The notes under the pieces: generated by a model
Seen by the model: the letters and a program-made list of their open reading frames with translations, nothing else
Database searches by the model: none
What the model was told of the DNA's origin: nothing
Made by a program: the position numbers and the translations under genes
From: Rhodococcoides trifolii
Lineage (GTDB): Bacteria > Actinomycetota > Actinomycetes > Mycobacteriales > Mycobacteriaceae
DNA: 64,000 nt
Direction: 5' to 3'
Assembly (NCBI RefSeq): GCF_014635345.1
Contig: NZ_BMCU01000003.1
Coordinates: 744,001 to 808,000, forward strand
In this document: piece by piece, positions 39,841 to 49,267 of the stretch
Position numbering within the stretch: the stretch's first letter is position 1
Layout: the number at the start of each line of letters is the position of its first letter

Positions 39841-40941
39841 GTGAGCCTCACTTCGATCCGCAGAGCCCCACGCGGCGGATTCAGCCCTGCCACGGTCCTG
39901 AGTCACTCCAGCCGACGGACCCGCGCCACGTCCGTGACCAGGTACGAGTTCCCCAGCGTGAGCCTGCAGTCGAAGCTGTTGGCCAAGACGCTGCGCTCCA
40001 CCGTCCGCCCGTTCCTCTCCGTCTGGGCGCTCGCACCGGACCTGCCGTGGCCGATGTCGATCGTGGACTACGCCGGTCTGCTCATCCCGCCAGTCGACGG
40101 AACCGAGACGGCATCGGTTCGCCTCGAAGAGTGCAACGCCGAGTGGATTCGACCGGCCACCCGACCGGCACGACGCGCCGACCGAGACCGCGTGATTCTG
40201 TACCTGCACGGCGGCGCTTTCGTGACGTGCGGACTGCGCACGCATCGCCGCATGACATCGCGTATCGCCGAGGCAACCGGTGCCGACGTCCTGTCCGTCG
40301 ACTACCGCATGATGCCGAAGAATCCCATCTCGAACGCGGTGTCCGACGGTGTCGACGGCTACCGCTACCTGCTCGAGTGCGGCTATCAGCCCGAGCAGAT
40401 CGTCATCGGCGGCGACTCCGCCGGCGGCTACCTCGCGTTCATGGTGGCGTTGACCCTCGAGTCACAGGGTCTGCACAAGCCGGCCGGAGTCTTCACCATG
40501 TCGCCCCTTACGGACCTCGATCCCGTCCGCAAGATCGAACACTCCAACGCCCGCACGTGCGCCGTCTTCCCCGCCAACGCCGTTCCTGCCCTCACCCGGC
40601 TCGCCGATCGCGTCGACGCACGCATCGTGGTCGACGGTGAACGGGGACCGCGGATTTCGCCGGTCGACGCAGATCTCAGCTCGATGCCGCCCACACTCAT
40701 CCAGGTCGGTTCGTCGGAAATCGTGCTCACCGACGCCGAACTGATGGCGCACCGCCTCGGTGTCGCGGGCGTCGAGTGCGAGTTGCAGGTGTGGAAGGAC
40801 CAGGTCCACGTGTTCCAGGCGGCGGATTTCCTCCCCGAGTCCGGTCGCGCCATCGACGAGATCAGTGCGTTCGTCGACTCGGTCGTGGGCCGCGTCGCCG
40901 TCACCCGTGACAAGTCACAGACCGCCTCCACGGTCGGCTGA
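39841..40941 (+). CDS. Alpha/beta hydrolase, hormone-sensitive-lipase family
   Basis: A 366-residue esterase/lipase. HGGAF (123-127) forms the oxyanion hole, GDSAGG (191-196) carries nucleophile Ser193, the Asp is in SSEIVLTDAELM, and the His is in KDQVHVF. It resembles mycobacterial Lip proteins of the HSL family. GTG at 39841 follows AAAGGAGGGG. Divergent from the wax ester/triacylglycerol synthase, so storage-ester hydrolysis is a reasonable guess. Confidence 0.9.
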   Translation: MSLTSIRRAPRGGFSPATVLSHSSRRTRATSVTRYEFPSVSLQSKLLAKTLRSTVRPFLSVWALAPDLPWPMSIVDYAGLLIPPVDGTETASVRLEECNAEWIRPATRPARRADRDRVILYLHGGAFVTCGLRTHRRMTSRIAEATGADVLSVDYRMMPKNPISNAVSDGVDGYRYLLECGYQPEQIVIGGDSAGGYLAFMVALTLESQGLHKPAGVFTMSPLTDLDPVRKIEHSNARTCAVFPANAVPALTRLADRVDARIVVDGERGPRISPVDADLSSMPPTLIQVGSSEIVLTDAELMAHRLGVAGVECELQVWKDQVHVFQAADFLPESGRAIDEISAFVDSVVGRVAVTRDKSQTASTVG

Positions 40942-40981
40942 ATCAACACCCCCTCGATACCGGATCGGATACCTTCACACC

Positions 40982-41410
40982 ATGGCCGTGAGCGACAGTA
41001 AAGAGATCGACATCGAAGCCGACAAGTCGGCCGTGTTGGACGTGATCGCGGACCTCGAAGGACTCCCGTCCTGGTCCTCGATTCACAAAAAGGTCAAGGT
41101 CGTCGAACGCACCGACGACGGGCTGCCCAAGCGTGCCGAGATGACCATCTCGCTACTGGGCGTCAACGACGACCAGGTGCTCGAATACACCTGGTCAGAC
41201 GACGGCGTGACGTGGGAAATGATCGAGTCGTCGCAGCAGAAGAGCCAGACTGCGGAGTACCGGCTGACCGAGAAGGACGGCAAGACTCACGTCTTCTTCG
41301 AGATGACCGTCGACCTCAAGGTGCCCATGCCCGGCTTCCTGGTCAAGAAGGGCACCAAGTCCGTTCTGCAGACGGCAACCGAAGGACTCCGCGAACAGGT
41401 TGTGCGCTAA
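40982..41410 (+). CDS. SRPBCC-family (START-like) protein
   Basis: A 142-residue protein of the polyketide cyclase/dehydrase and lipid-transport superfamily: DIEADKSAVLDVIADLEGLPSW at the start, then a beta sheet and the long C-terminal helix VKKGTKSVLQTATEGLREQV. It probably binds a hydrophobic ligand. TACCTT (40970-40975) ends 6 nt before the ATG, a leaderless layout. Its last 4 nt overlap the convergent rsmI. Confidence 0.88.
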   Translation: MAVSDSKEIDIEADKSAVLDVIADLEGLPSWSSIHKKVKVVERTDDGLPKRAEMTISLLGVNDDQVLEYTWSDDGVTWEMIESSQQKSQTAEYRLTEKDGKTHVFFEMTVDLKVPMPGFLVKKGTKSVLQTATEGLREQVVR

Positions 41411-42258
41411 GCGTTCTCGTCATCGACGCGGGCAGCCAATACCGCTTCGTACAGCTCCCGTTTCGATACCGTCGCGGTGGTCACGGCAGCCACTCTCGCG
41501 CACGCGTCCTTGAGTCCGAGACCCGCTGACACCAGATCCTCGACTTCGCTCACCAAATCCTCGGGCGCGACGCTGGTCGGTGCCGCGCCCTCCAGCACCA
41601 CGGTGATCTCGCCGCGCACGCCGTCTCGCGCCCACGCCACCAGTTCGCCGAGCGTCCCCCGACGGACCTCCTCGTAGGTCTTGGTCAGTTCTCGGCACAC
41701 CGCCGCGCGCCGGTCGGGGCCGAGGACGGTCACGGCGTCGTCGAGGCACTCCACCAGACGGTGCGGTGCTTCGAAGAAGACGCAGGCACGCGGTTCGGCC
41801 ACGAGAGTCGACAACCACGCGCGCCGCGGCCCGCCTTTGCGTGGGGGGAAGCCGTCGAAGCAGAAGCGCTCGACATGGAGACCGGACAGAGCCAGAGCCG
41901 TCGTCACAGCAGACGGACCCGGCAGACACGTCACCGCGAGACCGGCGTCGACGCACGCGGCGACGAGTCGGTAGCCGGGGTCCGACACCGACGGCATACC
42001 GGCGTCGGTGACCAGCAGGACCGTCCGCCCGTCCACCATGTCGGCGACGAGGCCGGGCGCGCGACTCACCTCGACCTGGTCGTAGAAGCTGACCACCTTG
42101 CCAGTGATGGTCACCTCGAGGGCTGCGGCGAGGTTGCGCGTACGCCGGGTGTCCTCGGCGGCCACCACGTCCGCGGTCGCGAGGGCGTTCCGCAAACGGG
42201 CCGACGCGTCCCCGATGTCGCCCATCGGTGTCGCAGCCAAAATCAGCTTTCCCTGCAC
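41407..42258 (-). CDS. rsmI: 16S rRNA (cytidine1402-2'-O)-methyltransferase
   Basis: Methylates the ribose of C1402 in the decoding centre. The 283-residue protein carries LILAATPMGDIGDASARL, AEDTRRTRNL, VTDAGMPSVSDPGYRLV and LPGPSAVTTALALSGL, typical of the RsmI/tetrapyrrole methylase fold. GTG at 42258 has GAAGGGG upstream; the open frame to 42303 is not conserved. Divergent from pmt as in mycobacteria (Rv1003-Rv1002c). Confidence 0.95.
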   Translation of the reverse strand: MQGKLILAATPMGDIGDASARLRNALATADVVAAEDTRRTRNLAAALEVTITGKVVSFYDQVEVSRAPGLVADMVDGRTVLLVTDAGMPSVSDPGYRLVAACVDAGLAVTCLPGPSAVTTALALSGLHVERFCFDGFPPRKGGPRRAWLSTLVAEPRACVFFEAPHRLVECLDDAVTVLGPDRRAAVCRELTKTYEEVRRGTLGELVAWARDGVRGEITVVLEGAAPTSVAPEDLVSEVEDLVSAGLGLKDACARVAAVTTATVSKRELYEAVLAARVDDENA

Positions 42259-42320
42259 GTGGTTCGCCCCTTCCGTCGTCGGTCGACCCTCGTCCGGCAC
42301 CATGAGCCTACGATCGTGGT

Positions 42321-43880
42321 GTGATCGTGTTGACCGATGAGCGCCGCGCGGCGCACGGTGATCAACCCTCCCCCATGACGACTCCCGGTCCGTCCACGCC
42401 CCCGCCGGTGTTCGGTCCCACCGATCGACTGCGCGGCTGGGTCGCGACCCTGATCGTCACTGCGCTGGCGGCCGTCACCCGGTTCACGATGCTCGGCTAC
42501 CCCACCGACGCGGGAACGCCCGTGTTCGACGAGAAGCACTATGCACCGCAGGGCTACCAGACGCTGACCGGCGGCTGGATCGAGGACAACCCTGCGTACG
42601 GGCTGGTGGTCCACCCGCCGGTGGGCAAGCAGATGATTGCCATGGGCGAGGCCATCTTCGGCTATACCGGCTGGGGCTGGCGATTCGCCGCAGCCGTGTC
42701 GGGCACAGTGTTGGTGCTGCTGGTGATGCGCATCGTGCGGCGACTGACCCGATCGACACTCATCGGTGCCGTGGCCGGGATCCTGCTGATCGCGGACGGA
42801 GTGACGTTCGTCAGCTCGCGCATCGGGATGCTCGACATCTTCCTTGCGTTGTTCGTCGTCGCAGCGTTCGGCGCGTTGATCCGCGATCGGGACGACGTTC
42901 GGGAGCGGCTCGACCGAGCCAGTCGCGAAGGCCGCATCGAGATGACCGCGTGGGGGCCGCGTCTCGGCGTTCGGTGGTGGCGCTTCGGAGCCGGCGTGCT
43001 GCTCGGGCTGGCCTGCGGCACCAAATGGTCCGGCATCTACTTCATCGTGTTCTTCGGACTGATGTCCGTCGCGTTCGATCTCGCGGCGCGTAAGCAGTAC
43101 GGCGTTCCTCGGCCCTGGATCGGCACGGCAGTCCGGGACATCGGCCCCGCGCTGTACGCGCTGGTGGTGATTCCGGTGATCGTGTACCTCGCGTCGTACG
43201 GCGGCTGGTTCGCCAGCGAGACCGGAATCGACCGAAACGCGGTGGGCAACGAGATCGGCACCGGTGGGCCGTTCTCGTTCGTACCCGGCGCGCTGCGTTC
43301 GCTCTGGTACTACAGCGGCAACGTGTTGCAGTTCCACGAGGGACTGACCAACTCCGCGGGCAACCGGCACCCGTGGGAGTCCAAGCCGTGGACCTGGCCC
43401 ATGGGCCTGCGGCCGATGTTGTACTACTTCGCCGACAGCGACCAGGTCACCGGATGCGGAGCAGGCAACTGCGTCAAGGCCGTCATGCTGATCGGTACCC
43501 CGGCCATGTGGTGGCTCGCCGTGCCGATGCTCCTGTGGGCGCTCTACAGCATGCTGATCCGCCGCGACTGGCGATACGCGGCTGTGCTCGTGGGATACGG
43601 CGCCGCGTTCCTCCCGTGGTTCGCAACCCTCGACCGACAGATGTACTACTTCTACGCGGTGGCCCTGGCGCCGTTCATGGTCATGGGATTCGCGCTCGTC
43701 ATCTCCGACGTGATCGGTGTGACCCGAGGTCGCGAGCGGCGGACGCTGGGGCTGCTCGCCGCCAGCGTGTACGTCGCAGTGGTGATCGCGAACTTCGCGT
43801 GGCTCTGGCCAATTCTCACGGCCACACCGATCACTCAGGAGATGTGGCAGAACCAGTTGTGGTTACCCAGCTGGCGCTGA
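42321..43880 (+). CDS. pmt: Protein O-mannosyltransferase
   Basis: A polytopic GT39 enzyme that transfers mannose from polyprenyl-phosphate-mannose to secreted proteins. The 519-residue protein has the acidic DE motif in PVFDEKHYAPQ in the first external loop, HPPVGKQMIAMGE, SSRIGMLDIFLALFV and about ten further helices. The GTG start lies 6 nt after TACGAT (42309-42314), a leaderless layout. It is the orthologue of Rv1002c by order and motifs. Confidence 0.94.
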   Translation: MIVLTDERRAAHGDQPSPMTTPGPSTPPPVFGPTDRLRGWVATLIVTALAAVTRFTMLGYPTDAGTPVFDEKHYAPQGYQTLTGGWIEDNPAYGLVVHPPVGKQMIAMGEAIFGYTGWGWRFAAAVSGTVLVLLVMRIVRRLTRSTLIGAVAGILLIADGVTFVSSRIGMLDIFLALFVVAAFGALIRDRDDVRERLDRASREGRIEMTAWGPRLGVRWWRFGAGVLLGLACGTKWSGIYFIVFFGLMSVAFDLAARKQYGVPRPWIGTAVRDIGPALYALVVIPVIVYLASYGGWFASETGIDRNAVGNEIGTGGPFSFVPGALRSLWYYSGNVLQFHEGLTNSAGNRHPWESKPWTWPMGLRPMLYYFADSDQVTGCGAGNCVKAVMLIGTPAMWWLAVPMLLWALYSMLIRRDWRYAAVLVGYGAAFLPWFATLDRQMYYFYAVALAPFMVMGFALVISDVIGVTRGRERRTLGLLAASVYVAVVIANFAWLWPILTATPITQEMWQNQLWLPSWR

Positions 43881-43897
43881 CACACCCCTGACCTACC

Positions 43898-45562
43898 TCA
43901 GGACTTGGCCGACGCGTTTCTCGCTGCCACCTCGGCAGCGGCTTTCTCCTCGGCGACGCGATTCGCTGCCACGATCATCGGGTCGTGTGACAGATCCCGA
44001 TACAGCGAGATGCACAGACCGATCATCACCACGACGAACGGCGCCGCCGCGATGATGGTCATCGTTTGAAGTCCGGTGAGCGCGTCGGAACCGCCGGTCC
44101 ACAAGATTAGAGCAGCGGTGCCACCGGTGAGCGTGCCCCAGAAGACAACGACCCAACGGCTCGGTTCACGCGTTCCGCGTTGCGAGAGCGAACCCATGAC
44201 CATCGACGCGGCGTCGGCGCCGGAGACGAAGAACACCGCGACCAGCACCATGACGATGACGGTGGAAATGCCGAACAGCGGCAGGTTCTCGAGCATTCCG
44301 AACAGCTGCGATTCCGTGGTGCCACGTGCCGAGAGGTCGATGCCGTCTTGCTGTTCGCCGATGCCGGCGCCGCCGAAGATGGAGAACCACACCAGTGACA
44401 CGGCGCTCGGAACAACGATCACGCCGATGATGAACTCGCGCACCGTGCGCCCACGACTGATGCGCGCCAAGAACATTCCGACGAAGGGGGTCCAGGAGAC
44501 CCACCACGCCCAGTAGAAGATGGTCCAGGACGACAGCCACGATGCGGTGTCTGCGTCTGCGTTGGCGGCCGATCGCGCCGACATGTGCAGGAGTTGACTG
44601 CCGTAGTCACCGATGGTGGTCGGGATGAGGTTCAGGATCAGCACCGTCGGGCCGAGCACGAACACGAAGAGCGCCAACACCAGTGCAAGCACCATGTTGA
44701 AGTTGGACAGCCACTGAATGCCCTTGGCCACACCGGATACCGCGGATGCAACGAAAGCCAGTGTCAGCAGTGCAACGATCGCGACCAGCAGCAACGTGCC
44801 TGCTTCTCCGAGCCAACCGATGACCTCGAGGCCCGAACCGATCTGCAGCGCACCGAGTCCCAGTGATGCCGCGGTGCCGAAGAGGGTGGCGAAGATGGCC
44901 AGGATGTCGATGACCTTGCCGATGGGGCCTTCCGCACGGCGCCCGAGCAGGGGGATGAACGCGGAGCTGATGAGCTGCTTGCGTCCGCGCCGGTAACTGC
45001 CGTAGGCGATCGCGAGCCCCATCACCGCATACATGGACCACGGGTGCAGTGACCAGTGGAACATGGTGGTGGCCATGGCAGTGCCCACTCCGCCATCGGT
45101 TCCGGGCGGAGGGGTCACGAAGTGCGTGAGCGGTTCGGCGACGCCGTAGAACATCAGACCGATGCCCATTCCGGCGCTGAACATCATGGCAATCCAACTG
45201 ACCCTGTTGAATTCCGGCTTCTCCCCGTCCTTGCCGAGAGGGATACGCCCGTACTTGGACACTGCGAGGTAGATCGAGAACAGCACGAACCCGGTCGCAG
45301 CGATGATGAAGAGCCAGCCCATGTTGGTGACGAGCCAATCGAGGGTGGATGTGGTCACCGTTTCGAGGCTGCCGGATCCCGCCAGACCCCACACCAGAAT
45401 GCCGGCAACGACGACGGCGGCGACGCCGAAGACGATGCGGTCGGTTCTGGGCTTGGCTGCAGGTTTGGAAATCGGAGCGATGGAAGCGGAAGCGACGTCC
45501 GCGTCATCGCGATCGGCGCCGGCTGGGCCGGCCGAGGAATCAATACGCGATGTCATAGACAT
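43898..45562 (-). CDS. BCCT-family betaine/carnitine/choline transporter
   Basis: A 554-residue carrier with 12 membrane helices. The glycine-rich helix 3 reads SAGMGIGLMFYGVAEPL; MGIG is the form typical of Na+-coupled betaine carriers such as BetP. The tryptophan-rich signature FYWAWWVSWTPFVGMFLARISRGRTVREF is present. A short charged C-terminal tail (about 30 residues) may be too brief for BetP-style osmosensing. Compatible-solute uptake is probable. Confidence 0.93.
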   Translation of the reverse strand: MSMTSRIDSSAGPAGADRDDADVASASIAPISKPAAKPRTDRIVFGVAAVVVAGILVWGLAGSGSLETVTTSTLDWLVTNMGWLFIIAATGFVLFSIYLAVSKYGRIPLGKDGEKPEFNRVSWIAMMFSAGMGIGLMFYGVAEPLTHFVTPPPGTDGGVGTAMATTMFHWSLHPWSMYAVMGLAIAYGSYRRGRKQLISSAFIPLLGRRAEGPIGKVIDILAIFATLFGTAASLGLGALQIGSGLEVIGWLGEAGTLLLVAIVALLTLAFVASAVSGVAKGIQWLSNFNMVLALVLALFVFVLGPTVLILNLIPTTIGDYGSQLLHMSARSAANADADTASWLSSWTIFYWAWWVSWTPFVGMFLARISRGRTVREFIIGVIVVPSAVSLVWFSIFGGAGIGEQQDGIDLSARGTTESQLFGMLENLPLFGISTVIVMVLVAVFFVSGADAASMVMGSLSQRGTREPSRWVVVFWGTLTGGTAALILWTGGSDALTGLQTMTIIAAAPFVVVMIGLCISLYRDLSHDPMIVAANRVAEEKAAAEVAARNASAKS

Positions 45563-45615
45563 TGAGATTCCTCGGCAGGACGCCTACATGCAACTCGACA
45601 TACAGGACATGCTGG

Positions 45616-46047
45616 TCAGGCGTTCGCCCGAGACTTCGTCCGACGACCGCCGACTGCTCCGTCCACGGCGAACTTGCCCGAGCCCGAAACGGCAAGCAAG
45701 AGAGCGCCGGCGCCCAGCGCGACGACGAGTTCCCAACCGCCGTCGGTGACGAACACACCGTTCTCTGCGTGCACGAAAACCAGTGCGCCGACCATGTCGA
45801 GGAACAGGAGAACGCCGACAACGGGCAGGAGCGCACCGAGGATCAGCGCGGCTCCGCCGATCAGTTCGACGAAGGTGGCGTAGTACGCGGAGGCCTGCGG
45901 GAACGGAATCCCCAAGCCTTCGAAGCCTGCCCTGGTCGCGTCGAGGCCGTTGGTGTTGAGCTTCTGCCAACCGTGCGCGACGAAGACGACACCCAGACCG
46001 ATGCGGGCGACGAGTGTGCCGAGGTCGCGGAAGATGGACGAGTTCAT
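45616..46047 (-). CDS. DoxX-family membrane protein
   Basis: A 143-residue protein with four membrane helices: LVARIGLGVVFVAHGWQKL opens the DoxX signature, then FVELIGGAALILGALLPVVGVLLFLDMVGAL. DoxX proteins are linked to quinone or thiol stress. ATG 46047 has AAGGAG at good spacing. It lies downstream of the GntR gene on the same strand. Confidence 0.9.
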   Translation of the reverse strand: MNSSIFRDLGTLVARIGLGVVFVAHGWQKLNTNGLDATRAGFEGLGIPFPQASAYYATFVELIGGAALILGALLPVVGVLLFLDMVGALVFVHAENGVFVTDGGWELVVALGAGALLLAVSGSGKFAVDGAVGGRRTKSRANA

Positions 46048-46095
46048 GTCGGGCTCCTTGTGATGAGGGGTCGGCACGACGGTGTCACATTTTAA

Positions 46096-46109
46096 GTTGA
46101 AGCGTCAAC
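46096..46109. promoter_or_regulatory. Dyad GTTGA-AGCG-TCAAC before doxX
   Basis: A perfect 5-bp dyad 49-62 bp upstream of the DoxX start, straddling the stop region of the GntR gene. TTGA-N4-TCAA symmetry is common in MarR-type and other operators. On this strand it is followed by TTAAAAT, a possible -10. Confidence 0.35.
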
Positions 46110-46467
46110 TCAACTCGCGTTGGGCGGATCGGACGAACTCCGCCGCCTGCGCATCGGACACACCCATCCGACGCGCGAGACGGACGAACTCGGTGGCCGC
46201 GCGCTGCGTCGCGGTGCGCGACGGATCCCCTGCGTCGGCGATGAACGACCCGGACCGTCCACGCGTCTCGAGAACACCGTCCTGCTCGAGTTCGCGGTAT
46301 GCCTTGGCGACCGTGTTCGGCGCGAGACCGAGATCTGCGGCCATGGTGCGCACGGTAGGAATCTTCGTGCCCGCGATGAGCTTGCCGGAGGCGATCCCGC
46401 TCACGATCTGAGCGCGCAACTGCTCGAACGGCGCGACGGACGACCTCGAATCGATCGAGAAACGCAT
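46105..46467 (-). CDS. GntR-family regulator, YtrA subfamily
   Basis: A 120-residue regulator: the winged helix covers PFEQLRAQIVSGIASGKLIAGTKIPTVRTMAADLGLAPNTVAKAYRELEQDGVLETRGRSGSF, followed by a short helical tail of about 50 residues. This short form is the YtrA subfamily, which often regulates neighbouring transporters. It begins 2 nt after the arcA stop. The longer open frame upstream lies within arcA and is not used. Confidence 0.92.
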   Translation of the reverse strand: MRFSIDSRSSVAPFEQLRAQIVSGIASGKLIAGTKIPTVRTMAADLGLAPNTVAKAYRELEQDGVLETRGRSGSFIADAGDPSRTATQRAATEFVRLARRMGVSDAQAAEFVRSAQRELS

Positions 46468-46469
46468 GG

Positions 46470-47702
46470 CTACAACTGATCTCGAGAAATGGGACACGAC
46501 ATGCAGCGCGGCCCACCGCGCCCGGACCCCAGCTCGGAACCGGCGATGCGAAGCACCTCGATACCCGACGCTTCGAGGCGCGCATTGGTTTCGACGTTGC
46601 GCTCGTATGCGACGACGACACCCGGAGCAAGCGCCAGGGTGTTGTTTCCGTCGTCCCACTGCTCGCGTTCGGCAGTCACGTTGTCCAGGCCGGTGTCGAT
46701 CACGCGCAACTTCCCGATACCCATCGCGTCGGCCGCAGCCTCGAGGAACGGCTGTGCACCCTTGATGGTGACAGCCACTACTCCCGTCCCGTCGTCCTCA
46801 CGGCGGATCGTGAACGCGGACAACGAGTGTTGAATCATCGGATACATGACCACCGCATCGACGTCGACCATCGTGCAGACCGTGTCGAGATGCATCGACG
46901 CGCGCTCCTGCGCGATGGGGACCACGAGGACGGTGTGGGCCAACTCGTCCTCGAAGAGGCTGCGCGCCAACGCTTCCGCGCCGGCCGGCGTGGTTCGCTC
47001 CCCCACACCCACGGCCACGACACCGGGCGCCAACAGCAGGACGTCGCCGCCCTCGACCGGTGCGGTGTGCGATTCGTACGCACGCCGTACGCCGAGGAAG
47101 CGCGGGTGAAACGCGTAGATCAGGTCGGTGAGCGATGTCTCGCGAGCGCGAGCCGCCAGCGCCAGCGACGTGATCGCCACGCGTTGCCCGATCCAGAACG
47201 ACGAATCGCGCGTGAAGAGGAGGTTCGGCAGAGGCTCGATCACGAAATCGGCGCCGTGATGCATCCGGCGCACCAGCGACACACCGTCGCCGTCGCCGAT
47301 CGGCAATTCGTCGAACGTCATGCCGGCCATCAATATCTGCGCCAGATCCGGAGCGGGAATCGACCGGAGGTACGTCGCGAGCTCCTTGGCGAGGCTGATC
47401 CCGAGCCGGCGGGGGTCCACCGCGGCGGAGACCCCCTGCACACGGGCGGCGCCGCTCACGGTCAAGGTTTCGGTGAGGAGGTCGCCGAGCAGCAGTACCT
47501 CGACGCCCCTGCTCACGAGCAGGGCAGCGAACGCGTCGTGCTCGTCCCGAGCCCGGTCGACCCAGGGCAGTCCGTCGAACAACAACTGATCGTTGTTGCG
47601 CGGCGTCAGACGGCGAAGCTCGTCACCCGGTCGGTGCAACATGACGGTGCGGAGGGCGCCGACTTCGGAGTCGGCACCCAGAGGCGGGGCGGAGGACGTC
47701 AT
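46470..47702 (-). CDS. arcA: Arginine deiminase
   Basis: Converts arginine to citrulline and ammonia. The 410-residue protein has the family motifs [37 protein letters not shown], and the catalytic Cys in [13 protein letters not shown] at the C-terminus. TACCGT (47709-47714 on this strand) ends 6 nt before the ATG. No arcB, arcC or arcD is nearby, as in M. tuberculosis, where arcA also stands alone. Confidence 0.96.
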   Translation of the reverse strand: MTSSAPPLGADSEVGALRTVMLHRPGDELRRLTPRNNDQLLFDGLPWVDRARDEHDAFAALLVSRGVEVLLLGDLLTETLTVSGAARVQGVSAAVDPRRLGISLAKELATYLRSIPAPDLAQILMAGMTFDELPIGDGDGVSLVRRMHHGADFVIEPLPNLLFTRDSSFWIGQRVAITSLALAARARETSLTDLIYAFHPRFLGVRRAYESHTAPVEGGDVLLLAPGVVAVGVGERTTPAGAEALARSLFEDELAHTVLVVPIAQERASMHLDTVCTMVDVDAVVMYPMIQHSLSAFTIRREDDGTGVVAVTIKGAQPFLEAAADAMGIGKLRVIDTGLDNVTAEREQWDDGNNTLALAPGVVVAYERNVETNARLEASGIEVLRIAGSELGSGRGGPRCMSCPISRDQL

Positions 47703-47757
47703 GGGTCGACGGTAGTGCGCCGGGCGAGATCGCGCTTCCCGCTTCGGCGCTCCCCGT

Positions 47758-48609
47758 TCAGCGACGCGGTCGAAGCAACCTGCTGAACTGATCGTTCGCC
47801 TTCTGCATCGCGAACTCGTACGGCAGTGCGAATTTGCGCGCAATCCAGTAGCCGATGCGAATGTCGCGCGAGGAGTAGACGAGGAACTGATCCTTGGCCA
47901 TACCGGTCACGATGGCGGCGGCCACGGTTTCCGGTGCGACAGCACGTGATTCGAAGCGATGCTGAAGCTTCTGGACCCGGGGATCGTCGCGGTCGACGCC
48001 GGCGATGTGCACGCTGTTCACCAGTGGCGTCTTGACCCCACCGGGTACGACGAGGCTGACCCCGATCTTGTGCCTCTTCAGATCGAACCGCAGCACTTCG
48101 GATACTCCACGGAGTCCGAACTTGCTGGCGCTGTAGGCGGCGTGCCACGGAAGTGCCAGCAGACCGGCCGCCGACGAGACGTTCACGAGGTGACCGCCTC
48201 GACCCGCGTCGATCATGGGCGGAACGAATGTCTCGATGATGTGGATCGGCCCCATCAGATTGACGTCGACCATGGCTTTCCAGTACTTGTGCTCGAGGTT
48301 CTCGACCGTTCCCCACGCCGAGATTCCGGCAACGTTCATCACCACGTCCATCGACCCGAACTCGGCGTGTACGTCGTTCGCGAACGTCACCACTGCGTCG
48401 TAGTCCGATACATCGAACGGAGCCGCGTAAGCGACTGTGCCACCGAGCTTTCCGACGGTCGTCACCGTCTCGGCCAGTCCGTCCGCGTCGATGTCGGTGA
48501 GGAACAGTTCCGCGCCGGCTTCGGCCACGGTGAGCGCGGTGGCCCGCCCGATCCCACTGCCCGCGCCGGTGATGAGAACCTTCTTCGATCGCAGATCCTT
48601 GACCGCCAT
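47758..48609 (-). CDS. SDR-family oxidoreductase
   Basis: A 283-residue short-chain dehydrogenase: TGAGSGIGR nucleotide-binding motif (14-22), NVAG in place of NNAG, the [22 protein letters not shown] active-site block, then [10 protein letters not shown]. The C-terminus ([17 protein letters not shown]) is amphipathic and may touch membranes. TAGGGT (48618-48623 on this strand) ends 8 nt before the ATG. Substrate unknown. Confidence 0.9.
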   Translation of the reverse strand: MAVKDLRSKKVLITGAGSGIGRATALTVAEAGAELFLTDIDADGLAETVTTVGKLGGTVAYAAPFDVSDYDAVVTFANDVHAEFGSMDVVMNVAGISAWGTVENLEHKYWKAMVDVNLMGPIHIIETFVPPMIDAGRGGHLVNVSSAAGLLALPWHAAYSASKFGLRGVSEVLRFDLKRHKIGVSLVVPGGVKTPLVNSVHIAGVDRDDPRVQKLQHRFESRAVAPETVAAAIVTGMAKDQFLVYSSRDIRIGYWIARKFALPYEFAMQKANDQFSRLLRPRR

Positions 48610-48666
48610 GAGATCGAACCCTACTCGACTTGTCCCGAGGCGAGTCCGAGCGCAGACTTGACCGTC

Positions 48667-49266
48667 ATGGCACTCATCTCCAAGGGCTTCCTCGGCAAGC
48701 GACGCGGCGACGACACGCGAATTCCTCCCGGCCAGTACCTCACCCACGATTTCCCGGTACTCGCCGTCGGTCCGACGCCCGTGGTGAAGACGGACAAGTG
48801 GTCGTTCACGATCACCTCCGAACACGGGGTGGACACGTCGTGGACGTGGGAGGAGTTCCGGGCTCTTCCACACGAAGCTCCCACGGTGGACATTCACTGC
48901 GTCACCAAATGGTCGAAGCTCGACACATCTTGGGGCGGAGTGTCACTCGATCTCCTGCTGGACGGTGTGGACACGTCGGCGAACTACGTCCTCGCGCATT
49001 CCTACGACGGCTACACCACGAACCTTCCGCTGGCGGACCTCCGCGGCGGAAAAGCCTGGGTCGCAGAGACATTCGACGGTCAGCCGCTCGTACCCGAGCA
49101 CGGCGGTCCCGCACGACTGTTGGTACCGCACCTGTATCTGTGGAAGTCGGCGAAATGGGTGACACGGCTGGAACTGACGGCCGACAACGAACAGGGTTTC
49201 TGGGAACGCGGCGGTTACCACGATTACGGCGACCCCTGGTTGGAGCAGCGGTACCAGGGCGATTGA
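48667..49266 (+). CDS. Molybdopterin-dependent sulfite-oxidase-fold oxidoreductase, cytoplasmic
   Basis: A 199-residue Moco-domain protein. VDIHCVTKWSKLDTSWGGV carries the Mo-ligand Cys78; YTTNLPLADL, GGPARLLVPHLYLWKSAKWV and the GFWERGGYHDYGDPW tail are typical of the SUOX/YedY fold. No Tat or Sec signal is seen, unlike MsrP, so it is probably cytoplasmic. The flavoprotein reductase starts one base after its stop codon and is the likely electron donor. The substrate is unknown. Confidence 0.88.
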   Translation: MALISKGFLGKRRGDDTRIPPGQYLTHDFPVLAVGPTPVVKTDKWSFTITSEHGVDTSWTWEEFRALPHEAPTVDIHCVTKWSKLDTSWGGVSLDLLLDGVDTSANYVLAHSYDGYTTNLPLADLRGGKAWVAETFDGQPLVPEHGGPARLLVPHLYLWKSAKWVTRLELTADNEQGFWERGGYHDYGDPWLEQRYQGD

Positions 49267-49267
49267 G

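Noticed and set aside
47959..48666. N-terminal extension of the Moco protein to 47959
   Set aside because: The extension runs through the divergent SDR gene and adds no signal or domain. ATG 48667 gives the conserved start.
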